Origin: Thermoguttaceae bacterium
GTDB taxonomy: Bacteria; Planctomycetota; Planctomycetia; Pirellulales; Thermoguttaceae
Assembly (NCBI GenBank): GCA_017407125.1
Contig: JAFQXE010000025.1
Span: forward strand, 156,591 to 220,590
Length of the DNA stretch: 64,000 nt
Direction of reading: 5' to 3'
Positions 8,732 to 17,578 of the stretch are shown piece by piece (within the stretch, counting starts at the first letter, position 1; the number at the start of each line of letters is the position of its first letter). The notes under the pieces are model-generated. The model did no database searches. It had not been told where the DNA came from and was given only the letters and a program-made list of their open reading frames with translations. The position numbers and the translations under genes are program-made.

Positions 8732-8896
8732 ATGGCTAAAAGCAAGAAGAAGTCCGAACCCGTATTTCTCGCCTGTGAAGAATGCGGAACTTACAACTAC
8801 GTCCTGCGCCGCAAGCCCGGCGGAGAAAAGCTCAGTCTGAAGAAGTTCTGCCCGAAGTGCCGCAAGCACGTCAATCACAAGGAAAAGAAGAAATAA
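8732..8896 (+). CDS. rpmG: Large-subunit ribosomal protein L33
   Basis: A 54-residue basic protein beginning MAKSKKKSEPVFLACEECG. It has the L33 pattern with two CxxC pairs (CEEC and CPKC), so it is the zinc-binding form, and the family sequence NYVLRRKP...KLSLKKFCP. It is preceded by AGGAG six bases before ATG. It is short and easily missed; it has its own promoter at 8551 and a terminator at 8919, so it is monocistronic. Confidence 0.95.
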   Translation: MAKSKKKSEPVFLACEECGTYNYVLRRKPGGEKLSLKKFCPKCRKHVNHKEKKK

Positions 8897-8918
8897 GTTT
8901 CTTTTTTTATCGAATTAC

Positions 8919-8952
8919 AAAAACCGCATGACAATTTGTCGCGCGGTTTTTT
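8919..8952 (+). terminator. rpmG terminator
   Basis: AAAACCGC and GCGGTTTTTT form a stem around an inner GAC/GTC pair, ending in a run of T. Confidence 0.8.
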
Positions 8953-9055
8953 AATTTGCGGCGAGGCGCCGCTCCCAAACCGCGCTACCGCGCGAGACGT
9001 ATTAACCCCGCTCCCGGTGGTCGCTTTGTTTATTCTTCACTACTGTCTATTACCT

Positions 9056-9105
9056 CCGTGGGTTAAAACCCACGGCTATTAATATTGAACCGCTAAAGCG
9101 GTTCT
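9056..9105 (-). repeat. Double-palindrome repeat, copy 1
   Basis: CCGTGGGTTAAAACCCACGG followed by CTATTAATATT and GAACCGCTAAAGCGGTTC. The same unit is at 17765-17814 and 38902-38951 in the other orientation. Confidence 0.85.
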
Positions 9106-9163
9106 AGGGGAAGCGCTTCGCGCTCTACTCCCTATTCCCTATTTCCTAATCCTTCCTCTCCCC

Positions 9164-10927
9164 ATGCTGCGAAAATTTGATAAAAACTGGCAGATTCCTT
9201 TACACGATTCCGGCGAAGTTGAGCGGATGACCAGACAGCTCAACGTTCCCGTCGCGTTGGCGCAGCTTTTATGCGCTCGAAAGTTGACTCCCGAAGAAGG
9301 ACGCCGCTTTTTGTCGTCGTCTTTTTCAGAAGTCGAACCGCCAACGGCCCTCTTTGGCTGTGAAAAGGCGGCGGAATTGATTCTTCAGGGAATTGACAAC
9401 AACGAATCGTTCGTTATTTACGGGGACTACGACGTCGACGGGATGTCCGCAACGGTCGTTCTGTACAGAATTATTACTGCCCTGGGTGGGAAAGTAAACT
9501 ATTATATTCCCAGTCGACACGACGACGGATACGGGCTGCATAATCATACTGTTGAGAACCTGGCTCAACAAGGGTACAATTGGCTTGTTACGGTGGACTG
9601 CGGCATTCGATCTCTGGAAGAAGTCGCGTTGGCAAACCGTCTGGGTCTGAAAACGATTGTTACTGACCATCATCCGCCTCTGGAATCCGGGGAACTGCCC
9701 CCTGCGCTGGCGGTCGTTCATCCGGCGATTCCTCTCAACGGCAAATGCACGCCGGAGCTGAGCGGTTCAGCTGTCGCGTTCAAGCTGGCGTGGCAGTTAT
9801 GCTGCGCGAAGATGAAAAGCGCTAACGTTGGGGATCGGCTTCGCAACATTCTTCTGGAACTGCTGGGAATAGCGACGCTGGGAATTGTCGCAGACGTCGT
9901 GCCTTTAATCGGCGACAACCGTATTCTTACAGCCAACGGCTTGAAATACTTGCGGAATCGAGCGCCGATTGGCATCATGGCTCTGCTACAGGGATTAAGC
10001 CTTCACGAACAGCCGTTAAGCGCCGAGAATATTTCCTACAAAATCGCGCCGACGCTCAACGCTGCCGGACGCGTTGGCGACCCCAACAAGGCGGTGGAAT
10101 TGCTCTTGTCGATTCAGCCGCCGAAGGCGCAAAGCCTTGTATCTCTTATGCTTGAATGGAACTCCAAACGGAAGAATCTGGAACAGGAGATTTCTCGTCA
10201 GGCGGAAGAGCTGGTTAAGGAACAATACCTGTCAGAGGACGATAATCCGTTTTTGGTTTTAGCAGGGCAGGGCTGGCATGAAGGCGTTCTGGGCATTGTC
10301 GCTTCCCGCATGGTAGAGAGATTCCACCGTCCAACGATTATCCTTTCCATTCCAAATTCAGACGATTCAGAAAAGCCCTGTTCCGGCTCCGCCCGATCTG
10401 TAGAAGGCTTCGACGTTGCCGCCGCGCTGGCGCATTGTTCAGACATTCTAACGCGTCATGGCGGTCATAAAATGGCGGCGGGGTTGTCGGTCAGAGAACA
10501 GGACATCGACGCCTTTCGTCAAAAGATCAACGAATACGCAAAAGAACATAAAGCGGAATTGTCTACAGACGAGCCAGAATACGTTGACGCAGAAGTTCCT
10601 TTGTCTGCCCTAACGATGGAAACCCTGTTGGCAATGGAAGCAATGGAGCCGTTTGGCAAAGAGAACCCGAAACCAACGTTCATGGCGACCAACGTTGGTC
10701 TTGCAAGCGCTCCGCGACTGTTAAACAGTTACGGCGGAGTTCAGTTTGATTTCTACCAAAACGGCGTAACAGTTAAAGGCGTTGCGTTTCAACACCCCTC
10801 TTGGGCAAGCGAGTTTGTCAATACGGGCAGTCAGTCGTTTGACATCGTCTTTCAGCCCAGTATCAATCGCTTTGCCGGTCGAACCAGCGTTCAGCTTAGA
10901 TTACTCGACTGGCAAAGCCGAGAGTAG
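9164..10927 (+). CDS. recJ: Single-stranded-DNA exonuclease RecJ
   Basis: A 5'-3' single-strand exonuclease of recombination and mismatch repair. DHH-family motifs are all visible: motif I GDYDVDG (87-93), motif II VDCGIRS (~144), motif III TDHH (167-170), then LLGIATLGIVADVVPL, the DHHA1 domain with GGHKMAAG, and an OB-like C-terminal part. At 587 residues it has normal family length. The spacer upstream holds a double-palindrome repeat; the spacer downstream holds a 93-bp structured repeat. It is probably transcribed alone. Confidence 0.95.
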   Translation: MLRKFDKNWQIPLHDSGEVERMTRQLNVPVALAQLLCARKLTPEEGRRFLSSSFSEVEPPTALFGCEKAAELILQGIDNNESFVIYGDYDVDGMSATVVLYRIITALGGKVNYYIPSRHDDGYGLHNHTVENLAQQGYNWLVTVDCGIRSLEEVALANRLGLKTIVTDHHPPLESGELPPALAVVHPAIPLNGKCTPELSGSAVAFKLAWQLCCAKMKSANVGDRLRNILLELLGIATLGIVADVVPLIGDNRILTANGLKYLRNRAPIGIMALLQGLSLHEQPLSAENISYKIAPTLNAAGRVGDPNKAVELLLSIQPPKAQSLVSLMLEWNSKRKNLEQEISRQAEELVKEQYLSEDDNPFLVLAGQGWHEGVLGIVASRMVERFHRPTIILSIPNSDDSEKPCSGSARSVEGFDVAAALAHCSDILTRHGGHKMAAGLSVREQDIDAFRQKINEYAKEHKAELSTDEPEYVDAEVPLSALTMETLLAMEAMEPFGKENPKPTFMATNVGLASAPRLLNSYGGVQFDFYQNGVTVKGVAFQHPSWASEFVNTGSQSFDIVFQPSINRFAGRTSVQLRLLDWQSRE

Positions 10928-11022
10928 GCAAGAATGAAAGGCGGTAATGAAGTGAGCGTTAGCGAACGGAATTACGCATTCGCCGTCAGGCGAACCTGAC
11001 GGTTTTGTGTTCGCCTTCGGCG

Positions 11023-11115
11023 GTGCGAAGCCGCACGGGCAGAAGGACAAGATTATGCCTCCGAAAAAGCTGATTTCGGCGTTACCCACTTCCAAGCAGG
11101 AACCGACCTTGTCGG
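11023..11115 (-). repeat. 93-bp three-hairpin repeat, copy A
   Basis: First of four 93-bp copies without indels (others at 14057, 14189, 17579; this one inverted). Three short hairpins are kept: GTGCG/CGCAC, CCGAAA/TTTCGG and CCGAC/GTCGG. The rest of the spacer 10928-11177 is GC-rich shorter repeats such as CGCTCCCGTTGGTCGCTTCG. Confidence 0.85.
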
Positions 11116-11177
11116 CTGCGTAACTACGCTCCCGTTGGTCGCTTCGTTACCGCCTTCCAACCTCTCGCAACTCTAAC

Positions 11178-12176
11178 TTAGCGCACTGTCCAGTACGGCG
11201 TATCGCACGGATCTTTCCACAGGTCGAGCAGTTCGTCGTCCATCTTGGCAATGAACATCTGGAAACCGGCGGATTCCTGAACGGTCAGCATTTCTTCGCA
11301 TTTAGCGTCTGCGATGATGATTCCCTTGGAATCCAGGTACTTCTTCACGCCGTTGAGAACGATGAACATTTCCATGTGAGTCGTGGCGCCGGAACCGTTG
11401 ATAATAACGACGACTTTGTCGCCTTCTTTGGCGTCGACAGCCTGAAGAAGCTGTTCAGCCATGATTTGAGCGGTTTCGTCAGCGGTCTTGATCTTGCAGC
11501 GTCCTCCGCCGCCTTCTCCGTGCTGACCCATGCCGATTTCCATCTCGTCGTCCGCCAGAGTGGCGATTTCCTGCCCGGTAGCGGGGTGAGTGGCTCCGCG
11601 CATTGCAACAGCCAGAGTTGCCATGTTGTCGTTGAACTTATTGGCAACGCGGCAGACTTCGTCCAGATTCCAGCCTCGTTCAGCAGCAGCGCCGGCAATC
11701 TTCGCCAGAGGAATGCAGCCAACCAGACCGCGGCGATCTTCCATCGGAGCGCCCAGACCGGCGGAAATGTCTTCGTGAGTGTTGATGGAACGGACGTTAA
11801 GTCCTTCTTCTTCCGCCATTTCCATAGCCATGTCGCCGCTCATGACGTCGCCAGCATGGTTCAGAACGATTAACAGCGTACCGGCTTCCCGATTCATCTT
11901 TTCCAGAGCCTTGTAGACGTTCGGTCCGCCCGGCGCGGCAAAGATGTCGCCAGCGACGGAAACGTCAAGCATGCCGTATCCGACAAAACCGCTGATTGCG
12001 GGTTCGTGTCCGGTTCCGCCCATCGAAACGATGGCGACTTTGTCAGTCGACTTCGGATTGGCGCGGCAGACCAGTTTCTGATCTACGACGATTTTGTCCG
12101 GGAACGCGATCTGCATGCCGGCTAAAAGTTCTGTGGTCAAATTTTCAGGGGCGTTGATGAATTTCTTCATTACCAT
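11178..12176 (-). CDS. dhaK: Dihydroxyacetone kinase subunit DhaK
   Basis: The substrate-binding subunit of dihydroxyacetone kinase. It has MGGTGHEP (52-59), NHAGD (106-110), and the covalent substrate-binding His219 in MGQHGEGG. At 332 residues it is of normal length. It lacks the ATP-binding DhaL domain, and neither dhaL nor the PTS partner dhaM is in the window, so the partner is elsewhere or the protein works differently. GGAG precedes the first ATG by 10 bases; a second ATG at 12170 is also possible. It has its own promoter and is monocistronic. Confidence 0.92.
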   Translation of the reverse strand: MVMKKFINAPENLTTELLAGMQIAFPDKIVVDQKLVCRANPKSTDKVAIVSMGGTGHEPAISGFVGYGMLDVSVAGDIFAAPGGPNVYKALEKMNREAGTLLIVLNHAGDVMSGDMAMEMAEEEGLNVRSINTHEDISAGLGAPMEDRRGLVGCIPLAKIAGAAAERGWNLDEVCRVANKFNDNMATLAVAMRGATHPATGQEIATLADDEMEIGMGQHGEGGGGRCKIKTADETAQIMAEQLLQAVDAKEGDKVVVIINGSGATTHMEMFIVLNGVKKYLDSKGIIIADAKCEEMLTVQESAGFQMFIAKMDDELLDLWKDPCDTPYWTVR

Positions 12177-12238
12177 AACAGGGAATCTCCAATTAAAAAT
12201 ATGAGTGAATTAAAACATTCTTTTTCTACATTTCTATT

Positions 12239-12267
12239 ATTTTACTTGAATTGCGACTTCGTTGCAA
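12239..12267 (-). promoter_or_regulatory. dhaK promoter
   Basis: On the minus strand: TTGCAA (12262-12267), 17-bp spacer, TAAAAT (12239-12244). Confidence 0.65.
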
Positions 12268-12336
12268 GCCCTCGGACGCATCAAAAATAAAAATTTTCAG
12301 AGAAAAATTTGGTAAGCGGGAAAGTCGAAATTAGAG

Positions 12337-13254
12337 TTATTCGTCCTTATGCTTTAGCCAGTTCTCAATTGCGTCCGCCATAACGTCGAGCGATTCGAAT
12401 CGGTCAGCGGGAATGCGAGACATGGCTCGCTTGGCAATAGCAAGCAAAACGGGAGAAGATTTTTCGTTCAGCATGTCGAACAAGGTTTTTCCCAGCGAGT
12501 ACTGATCGACTTTAGGCGAAATAACTCCTTCACCGTGTTGGTCAAGCAGACATTCTGGCGACATATATTTTGCGGTTCCGCCGCTGGGAGGCGCGTCAGG
12601 AGCGTTTGTTCCTCCAGCAAGGTCAAAGTCGGAAAGTCGAACGGAGCCGGATTTGGTTAGAAGAATATTCGCCGGTTTCACATCCCGGTGAATTATACCG
12701 TGTGAGTGAGCGTACGCCAATCCGCGAGCGGACTGCAGAATAATCAAAGCCGCTGACTGGTCAGGCGTTTTACCGGGAAAGAGCGTTTTCCAGTTTGTTT
12801 TATCCAAGCTGGAACCGTCAACTAATTCCATAACCGTATAAAAGATATTGTTCTGCGTTCCTGAATCGTAGAACGCAATGATATTTTCGTGATGAAGATT
12901 CTTCAGAATTTCAGCTTCTCTGATGGATTGCGGCGTTCTGTGAACTTTCAGAGCGGCTGAGCGATTGGCGACCGTGTCTAAGACTTCGTAAACCGCGCTC
13001 ATGCCTCCATGGCCGATTTCTCGAATAATCTTGTACTTTCCAATTTGTTTGGGAATTTTTGGAAGCTCAGGTTTTTTTGCCGCGCTTTTGGTCAGTTCTG
13101 TTCTCTGAATATCTTCCAGCATAAGCGTTATCGGAAGAATTTCTTTGAGTTCTGTTTCGTACTGCGGCCAGCGAGCGGCGAAAGAACTTATAGAAACGTC
13201 CTCTCCGGAACGTACAGACTGCATATATAGTTCTATAATGTCAGGAAGATTCAT
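12337..13254 (-). CDS. Serine/threonine protein kinase
   Basis: A cytosolic Hanks-type kinase with no membrane segment. The N-terminal ~65 residues (IIELYMQSVRSGED...FAARWPQYETELKEIL) are the short helical head common in planctomycete kinases. The kinase domain follows: glycine loop GHGGMSAVY (81-89), Lys103, HRDVKPAN (189-196) and GTAKYMSPE. The usual DFG metal motif reads DFDL (209-212); the metal-binding Asp209 is kept but Gly is replaced by Asp. The domain ends near residue 300. Its start overlaps the sigma-factor stop by four bases, so the two are translationally coupled and probably act together; the kinase may phosphorylate the sigma factor, which is inference. Confidence 0.9.
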   Translation of the reverse strand: MNLPDIIELYMQSVRSGEDVSISSFAARWPQYETELKEILPITLMLEDIQRTELTKSAAKKPELPKIPKQIGKYKIIREIGHGGMSAVYEVLDTVANRSAALKVHRTPQSIREAEILKNLHHENIIAFYDSGTQNNIFYTVMELVDGSSLDKTNWKTLFPGKTPDQSAALIILQSARGLAYAHSHGIIHRDVKPANILLTKSGSVRLSDFDLAGGTNAPDAPPSGGTAKYMSPECLLDQHGEGVISPKVDQYSLGKTLFDMLNEKSSPVLLAIAKRAMSRIPADRFESLDVMADAIENWLKHKDE

Positions 13255-13835
13255 GATTGTAATTCCGAATACTGTTCGATAAGTTCTTTAAGCCGTTTCA
13301 GCGCGCGATAATATCTCATCTTAACCGCGTCAATGGAGATATTCAGAATTGCAGCGCAGTCGTTATAATCCAACTGTTCAAAATGACGCATTAAGATAAT
13401 ATCCCGGTATTGCGGCGACAGCTCGTCAATTATCTGTTGAACAATAACAGCGCGTTCTTTACGCATTATCTTTTTGCTGGGAGAAGTAATTGAATCAGCA
13501 AGACGGTTTAACAGGTTGGTTTGAGAGTCGTCCATATTATCATAGACTTCTTTACCTGAGGTGCGCTTATCGGCTCCGAAATAACGCTCCTTGTCGACAA
13601 TCGTTTGCAAGACAATTTTTCTCAGTTTGACAAGCAGGGAAATCTCCGGTTTGTCGTTGAGGAAGTCCAAACGTTTATACGCTTCAAGAAACGCCTCTTG
13701 AAGAATATCTTCAATGGACATCAGCCTTTTCAGCCGATCCGAGGCGCGACAGGAAATAATTGCCAGCAAACGATCTCGGTTCTGCTCGATAGCGTTTCCT
13801 AAAGCGGTCTTTTGAATCAATTGCTCTTCTTCCAT
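13251..13835 (-). CDS. ECF-type RNA polymerase sigma factor
   Basis: A 194-residue sigma factor of the planctomycete ECF groups. Region 2 is seen at SIEDILQEAFLEAYKRLDFL and region 4 at LSPQYRDIILMRHFEQLDYNDCAAILNISIDAVKMRYYRALKRLKE. It redirects RNA polymerase to a specific promoter set. It is the first gene of a two-gene operon with the Ser/Thr kinase (ATGA overlap). No anti-sigma factor is present, consistent with groups that are controlled by a linked kinase. A good promoter lies 46 bases upstream. Confidence 0.9.
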   Translation of the reverse strand: MEEEQLIQKTALGNAIEQNRDRLLAIISCRASDRLKRLMSIEDILQEAFLEAYKRLDFLNDKPEISLLVKLRKIVLQTIVDKERYFGADKRTSGKEVYDNMDDSQTNLLNRLADSITSPSKKIMRKERAVIVQQIIDELSPQYRDIILMRHFEQLDYNDCAAILNISIDAVKMRYYRALKRLKELIEQYSELQS

Positions 13836-13880
13836 GACATTCCCTTTTTATATGCGATAATCTCATGTTACAATAAGATT

Positions 13881-13908
13881 ATTTTACCATAAAGAAAGAC
13901 GTTGTCAA
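13881..13908 (-). promoter_or_regulatory. Promoter of the sigma/kinase operon
   Basis: On the minus strand: TTGACA (13903-13908), 16-bp spacer, TAAAAT (13881-13886). Confidence 0.7.
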
Positions 13909-13976
13909 GAAGTGCAAAAAATAAAAGATTTTCGGGGTGCGGGAGGCGGCGCTTTGCGCTAACCCCTCCCGTCTAT

Positions 13977-14054
13977 CGCGTTACTAAACGGACTCTTTGT
14001 CTTGCTGCTTGTTCTCCCTGACAGAGCAGGGGCGTAAGCAGTGTTTGCAGCAGC
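13977..14054 (-). pseudogene. Duplicated tail of the FeoB-partner gene
   Basis: About 78 bp match the 3' end of the Cys-rich FeoB-associated gene at 17918-17995, including its stop and the peptide end KHC.RPC..REN..QDKESV. Only the tail is present, joined directly to a 93-bp repeat copy at 14057. It has no start or upstream gene body and is a fragment. Confidence 0.7.
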
Positions 14055-14056
14055 GC

Positions 14057-14149
14057 CCGACAAGGTCGGTACCTGAGTGGATGTGGGTTGCGCCGAAATC
14101 TGTTTTTTCGGAGGCATAACCTTTTCCACCTGCCTGTGCGGCTACGCAC
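14057..14149 (+). repeat. 93-bp three-hairpin repeat, copy B
   Basis: Same 93-bp unit as at 11023 (inverted relative to it). The middle hairpin CCGAAATCTGTTTTTTCGG is kept although its loop differs. Between copies B and C lies an 8-bp hairpin (AGAGCGCG / CGCGCTCT). Confidence 0.85.
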
Positions 14150-14188
14150 CAAGCCATAGAGCGCGACGTCTGACAGCCGCGCTCTTTC

Positions 14189-14281
14189 CCGACAGGGTCG
14201 GTTCCCGATTGGACGTGGGTAGCGCCAAAACCAGCTTTTTCGGAGGCATAACCTCGTCCGTTTGCCCGTGCGGCTTCGCAC
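14189..14281 (+). repeat. 93-bp three-hairpin repeat, copy C
   Basis: Same unit, 39 bp after copy B and in the same orientation. The middle stem here uses a G-T pair in place of one Watson-Crick pair. Confidence 0.85.
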
Positions 14282-14307
14282 TTTGTTCTTCCCTGCTCTT
14301 TCGCTCC

Positions 14308-14336
14308 TTGCAATTCATTTTGAAATCGGGTAAAAT
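14308..14336 (+). promoter_or_regulatory. Promoter of the first DUF6807 gene
   Basis: TTGCAA (14308-14313), 17-bp spacer TTCATTTTGAAATCGGG, TAAAAT (14331-14336). The spacer is almost the same as that of the promoter at 24626. Confidence 0.7.
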
Positions 14337-14378
14337 AAATGCATATTCAGTTTTACACTTGATTTTAAAGGAGCAATT

Positions 14379-16130
14379 ATGAAAAAGACGATTTTGGCGC
14401 TGGCGTTGGCGATAGCGACTGCTTGCCCCGCTTGGGCGTCTGTAGAAAACGACAATCACGACATGGCTGGCGGAACGTTTGGCGTTGCATGGCTGGACGC
14501 GACGGGCGAGCTTCGCGTTTTTGACGGGCAGAAGGTAACCCGGTTCATGGAATTCTATCAAAAGGGAACGCAAATTGCCGCTGTCGACGTTGACGGCGAC
14601 GGGCGCGACGAGTTGGCGGTTGTCGGCTGGTTTAAAAAAGACCTCTATATTATCGACGTTGACAAAACCGTCCAGACCGGCAAGACGACTTTCGCCGTCA
14701 ATTCGACCGGAGACCACATCCTCTATTTGTCTGCCGGGTGCGACGCCAACGGGTTGGGTCAGGTTTTAATCAACAACACGCTCAATCGCGTTTTTATTTG
14801 GAAACAAACCAACGGCAAAGGCGGCTGGACAAACGTTCCCGGCGATTTCTCGCAGGCGTCAGCGGGGAATTTGCAGCCCAACAGCGCGTTCGACAACTTT
14901 GTTACCGTTACCAACGGCGACGTCTATCTTTTCAGTCCCGTCTGGAATACGTATACCCAAAAGGCGTTGGGGAAATCGATTCGGTCAACGATTTGCGGAA
15001 ATTTCGCACTCGCCACAAAAGAAGATGAAATCGTTATCGCCGGGAAAGACAATACGTGGATTTTGATCGGCAAAAAAGTCGACCCACTGGATAAAGTCGT
15101 GAAGAGCTTGAGCGTCGGCAAGGCGCCGGAAAAAGACGTTCTAATTGCTGTCGACGCCGACGGCGCGTTATGGCGCTACGACAGAACCGATAAGTCGTGG
15201 ACGGCGCTGGCGCAAAACGTTACGGGATTTACTTCCGTTGTAACAGCGCCAGAAGCCGACGGAACGTATACGATTTACGCTCAGACGGAAGACGGCTTGT
15301 ATCGCGTCTCGCCCGACGGGAAGACAGCAGAATTGGTCGCCGGTCAGGCGACGTCCCGAATCCCGCTCACGTCGGGCGGAAAGACGGTTGCGGTGTATCA
15401 GGCGGACGGCAAATGCAAGCCCTTTATCGAAAAGCTCTATACGCCCGCCGGGGTTCAGGTTCTGCGGGACTCGTCGCCCTTGCGTCCGCATCATCATTCG
15501 CTCATGTTTGCTCACAAGGCAGACCAGACGGAATTCTGGGGAGAGTACGGACCGAATTGCGGCTTTGAAATCCCGGTCAAGCTGGAATCGACCGAGTCGT
15601 CAATTAAATCGGAGTTGAACTGGATTCGCCCGGACGGAGAGGTTCTGCTTAAAGAACAGCGGGAAATTACTGTGGAATACGTTCCCGGCGCCGACGGCGC
15701 TCAGCCGCAATGCGTCTTGACGTGGAAAACCGTCTTAACGCCGGCGGGCGACAAGCCGGTTCTGCTCAACGGTCGTAACGCCTACTTTGGGCTGGGGCTG
15801 CGATTTGTCGCCGACCTCGACACCGGCGCGCGATTCTTTAACAGTACCGGCGTTCACGACGGGAAAATCGTCCGCGACGACGAACGGGTCAAGCCCTGTC
15901 AATGGTTTGGAATCACCGGAAAGGTGGACGGCAAGCCGATAACTCTGATTATTTACGATCAGCCGGGCAACACTCGCCCTATGACGGGATACACGATGGG
16001 CGACGCCGGCAAGACGTCCGCCTATATGAGCGCTACGATGGCAACTCGGGAGAAACCTATTGAACTTAAACCCGGCGAGTCCCTGACAGCATACTATAAG
16101 ATCGTTGTAACAGACGAAGAACATGAATGA
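14379..16130 (+). CDS. Secreted DUF6807 (PmoA-like) protein, paralogue 1
   Basis: A 583-residue exported protein. Signal peptide MKKTILALALAIATACPAWA; residues ~28-340 form repeated beta strands with an FG-GAP-like calcium loop (DVDGDGRDELAVVGW), probably a beta propeller; residues ~345-583 match the DUF6807 domain, often named PmoA-like, with the histidine cluster RPHHHSLMF and EFWGEYG. These proteins accompany Gfo/Idh/MocA oxidoreductases in planctomycete carbohydrate clusters; the reaction is not established. AAAGGAG sits six bases before ATG. A close paralogue lies at 26093. The next gene is a CE15-like esterase 93 bp downstream, likely co-transcribed. Confidence 0.8.
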   Translation: MKKTILALALAIATACPAWASVENDNHDMAGGTFGVAWLDATGELRVFDGQKVTRFMEFYQKGTQIAAVDVDGDGRDELAVVGWFKKDLYIIDVDKTVQTGKTTFAVNSTGDHILYLSAGCDANGLGQVLINNTLNRVFIWKQTNGKGGWTNVPGDFSQASAGNLQPNSAFDNFVTVTNGDVYLFSPVWNTYTQKALGKSIRSTICGNFALATKEDEIVIAGKDNTWILIGKKVDPLDKVVKSLSVGKAPEKDVLIAVDADGALWRYDRTDKSWTALAQNVTGFTSVVTAPEADGTYTIYAQTEDGLYRVSPDGKTAELVAGQATSRIPLTSGGKTVAVYQADGKCKPFIEKLYTPAGVQVLRDSSPLRPHHHSLMFAHKADQTEFWGEYGPNCGFEIPVKLESTESSIKSELNWIRPDGEVLLKEQREITVEYVPGADGAQPQCVLTWKTVLTPAGDKPVLLNGRNAYFGLGLRFVADLDTGARFFNSTGVHDGKIVRDDERVKPCQWFGITGKVDGKPITLIIYDQPGNTRPMTGYTMGDAGKTSAYMSATMATREKPIELKPGESLTAYYKIVVTDEEHE

Positions 16131-16223
16131 ATCAGAGGATAAGCCGCTAGCCGTTAGCTGCTAGTTATTAGCTGGAACATTCGATTTTATATTTACTTAA
16201 CCCTGGATATTAAGGAGCGTTTC

Positions 16224-17528
16224 ATGTCAATTTTGAACAAAGCATTTGCATTGATTGCCGCCGTGATTATTTCGAACGTTGTTTTCGCTCAGGGGGAACG
16301 CGATCCGCATTTCGACCCGGTTGCAATTCCGGAGTACACTCTGCCTGACCCGCTGACGGCAAACGACGGAACGAAAATCACAACCGCCGAGCAATGGAAA
16401 GCCGTCCGCCGTCCGGAAATTTACAAGATGTTTTCCGAAGGCGTTTACGGCGTCATGCCGCCCAAGTTTGAAACCATGACCTTTACCGTCGAGAACGTAA
16501 AAGCAGACGCCTGCGGCGGAAAAGCGACCAGAAAAGAAGTCGTTATCAACTTCAACGGTCAGCCGGACGGCGTCAAGGCGCGGCTGCTGATTTACGTTCC
16601 CAACAATCGCGCGGAAGGGAAGAAAGCGCCGGCGTTTCTGGGGATGAATTTCCGCGGCAATCATACTGTTACCCTGGAAGACGACGTTACCATGACGGAC
16701 GCATGGGTTCCCAACGAACCCAAGGAGGGACGAGTCAACCACAAGTCAACGGAAAAGAGCCGCGGCAAATATCAGGAACATTGGCGTTGGCCCATTGAGC
16801 AGATTATTGACCGCGGCTACGCTCCTTGCACTCTGTTTATGGGAGAAGTAGCCCCGGACAGCCCAAACGAGTATCTCAAGGGCGTTGCCAAGCTCTTCCC
16901 TAAAAAAGAAGTCAAAGACGGCTCGGAATGGAGAGCGATTTCCATGTGGGCGTGGGCGCTGTCCTGCGCTTTGGACTATCTTCAGACCGACCCTGACATT
17001 GACGGAACGAAGGTCGCCGTGATCGGTCATTCCCGACTGGGCAAAACCGCGTTATGGGCGGGGGCGTCTGACGAACGATTCGCGCTGGTTATTTCCAACG
17101 AATCCGGCTGCGGTGGAGCGGCTTTGTATCGCCGTCCGGTTGGAGAGCGTTTGGGGTTCATGAAGAAGCATTTTCCGCACTGGTTCTGTGACAATTTGTT
17201 TAAATACGCTGACAGAGAGAATGACCTGCCGTTCGACATGCACGAGTTAATCGCGTTACAGGCGCCGCGCCCGGTTTACGTTGCGTCCGCTTCACTGGAC
17301 ATCTGGTGCGATCCGAAAGGCGAGTTCCTTTCCGCCTGCAATGCCGAACCGGCTTATAAACTGTTTTACGACAACCCGCTCGGCGACGACGTCAATCCTC
17401 CTAAAATGCCGGCTATCGACACGTCTGTCGGCGGAATCATCCATTACCATGTCCGAACCGGCAAACACGGTCTTTTACCCTGGGACTGGGATAAGTATAT
17501 GAACTTCGCTGACAAATACATGAAATAG
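16224..17528 (+). CDS. Secreted alpha/beta hydrolase, glucuronoyl-esterase (CE15)-like
   Basis: Signal peptide ends at about residue 22 (VVFAQG). The fold is alpha/beta hydrolase with nucleophile Ser270 in GHSRLGKTALWAG, the acidic residue in SNESGCGG (Glu293) and His in GKHGLLPWDW near the C-terminus. This arrangement is that of CE15 enzymes, which cut the ester between lignin and the glucuronic acid of xylan; acetylxylan esterases of similar fold are the alternative. TAAGGAG precedes ATG. It follows the DUF6807 gene and suggests a plant-polysaccharide role. Confidence 0.8.
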   Translation: MSILNKAFALIAAVIISNVVFAQGERDPHFDPVAIPEYTLPDPLTANDGTKITTAEQWKAVRRPEIYKMFSEGVYGVMPPKFETMTFTVENVKADACGGKATRKEVVINFNGQPDGVKARLLIYVPNNRAEGKKAPAFLGMNFRGNHTVTLEDDVTMTDAWVPNEPKEGRVNHKSTEKSRGKYQEHWRWPIEQIIDRGYAPCTLFMGEVAPDSPNEYLKGVAKLFPKKEVKDGSEWRAISMWAWALSCALDYLQTDPDIDGTKVAVIGHSRLGKTALWAGASDERFALVISNESGCGGAALYRRPVGERLGFMKKHFPHWFCDNLFKYADRENDLPFDMHELIALQAPRPVYVASASLDIWCDPKGEFLSACNAEPAYKLFYDNPLGDDVNPPKMPAIDTSVGGIIHYHVRTGKHGLLPWDWDKYMNFADKYMK

Positions 17529-17578
17529 ACGGCGCGACGGGAGGACGACGCCCCCGATGGCGGGGGAGCCAATCCGCG

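Noticed and set aside
13973..14313. Two overlapping ~100-codon frames
   Set aside because: They are made of two 93-bp repeat copies and the duplicated gene tail; there is no promoter or ribosome site and substitutions do not favour silent positions.
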